Positions 50,659-51,043 of a stretch of 51,043 nucleotides of DNA are shown here, piece by piece (positions within the stretch are counted from its first letter, which is position 1; each line of letters begins with the position of its first letter). The notes beneath the pieces were generated by a model. The model saw only the letters and a program-made list of their open reading frames with translations. It did no database searches and had not been told where the DNA came from. The DNA lies in assembly GCA_028868545.1 (NCBI GenBank), contig JAGWUF010000014.1:1-51043 (forward strand). The letters run 5' to 3'. This DNA comes from Lysobacteraceae bacterium. GTDB taxonomy: Bacteria > Pseudomonadota > Gammaproteobacteria > Xanthomonadales > Xanthomonadaceae. Made by a program: the position numbers and the translations under genes.

Positions 50659-51043
50659 CTATGGCAAGCCCGCAGTCCGCTCGACAGAGGTTTCCGCCCG
50701 CGCCACAAAGTCCCGCAGGTACCAATGTCCATCAAGGCGAACTACCGGCACGACGGCGTCGATGGGGTGCCCGGCCAGGGTGTACTGCAAGCGCAGCTGG
50801 GCCTGATCACCGGTCTGCTGGGTCAGGCTCACATGCAGGCCGCGCAAGCTGGCGTCGATATCCAGCCCGTACTGCTGGTGCAGCTGCGCCAGCAAGGTGG
50901 CCAGAAAGGGGGACAACCGGTTCAGGCTTTGGGTCATGCCGAGGCTGGCAAATGCCTGGTTGCCGGCCTTGCCGTCGATGCCGCTGCGCACGGCGGCGGC
51001 AGACACGATGGCGAAGAAGCGCTGTGCGCGCTTGGGGTCGGCC
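50659..51043 (-). CDS. C-terminal part of an unrecognised protein (truncated by the window edge)
   Basis: The frame is open from the right edge to the stop at 50659, giving about 127 residues whose start lies beyond the window. GTG 51006 is in frame but is probably internal, as the preceding residues (ADPKRAQRFFAIV) read smoothly. The end has a strand-rich pattern (QLRLQYTLAGHPIDAVVPVVRLDGHWYLRDF), suggesting a small alpha+beta domain. No signal or membrane segment is visible in this part. It is on the same strand as the TonB-dependent receptor, 119 bases upstream of it. I do not recognise the family. Confidence 0.6.
   Translation of the reverse strand, partial: ADPKRAQRFFAIVSAAAVRSGIDGKAGNQAFASLGMTQSLNRLSPFLATLLAQLHQQYGLDIDASLRGLHVSLTQQTGDQAQLRLQYTLAGHPIDAVVPVVRLDGHWYLRDFVARAETSVERTAGLP

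Overview
The window is GC-rich bacterial chromosome. Gene content and order point to the Xanthomonadaceae/Lysobacteraceae (Gammaproteobacteria; Lysobacter, Thermomonas or Xanthomonas relatives). The evidence is the divergent LysM-dprA-smg-topA-tsaC and def-fmt-rsmB blocks, a YcgL protein of the Xanthomonas type, a DUF4124 pair, a large TonB-dependent receptor and gltB-gltD. The genus is an inference from memory of these families. I see no rRNA, tRNA, CRISPR array, insertion sequence, integrase or phage gene. No intergenic stretch exceeds about 270 bases; the longest is 40833-41102, upstream of cfa and the FG-GAP lipoprotein.

Layout. 1-4710: a truncated unknown gene, a small secreted Cys protein, a membrane Ser/Thr kinase with TPR-like repeats and an unrecognised 290-residue protein. 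4792-9396: an FadI-like thiolase, an orphan Mrr-type endonuclease and, convergent and overlapping it, an exported S9 peptidase. 9541-13234: ycgL overlapping a 1148-residue membrane-anchored ankyrin protein. 13284-22501 (minus strand): gltB-gltD, two exported DUF4124 proteins and a Kef-type K+/H+ antiporter. 22678-30106 (minus strand): LysM protein, dprA, smg, a GYF-RDD-pilin fusion, topA with a histone-H1-like tail, and tsaC. 30261-34649 (plus strand): def-fmt-rsmB followed by an ArnT-like glycosyltransferase. 34689-37471: GT2, GT4 and LpxL-type acyltransferase genes for the cell envelope. 37509-40832: rdgC, ttcA, a DUF465 protein and cfa. 41103-44632: an FG-GAP lipoprotein and a winged-helix/TolB-like/TPR regulator broken by a frameshift at a run of ten C. 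44624-51043: plsB, a 1000-residue TonB-dependent receptor and an unidentified truncated gene.

Most of the window is housekeeping: glutamate synthesis, DNA topology and processing, tRNA and rRNA modification, N-terminal methionine processing, and lipid and LPS assembly. I did not find a convincing new multi-gene defence or metabolic system. The items most worth a second look are the homopolymer-disrupted regulator, the GYF-RDD-pilin fusion beside dprA, a very short-loop G-quadruplex motif just upstream of plsB, and the ankyrin membrane protein coupled to ycgL.
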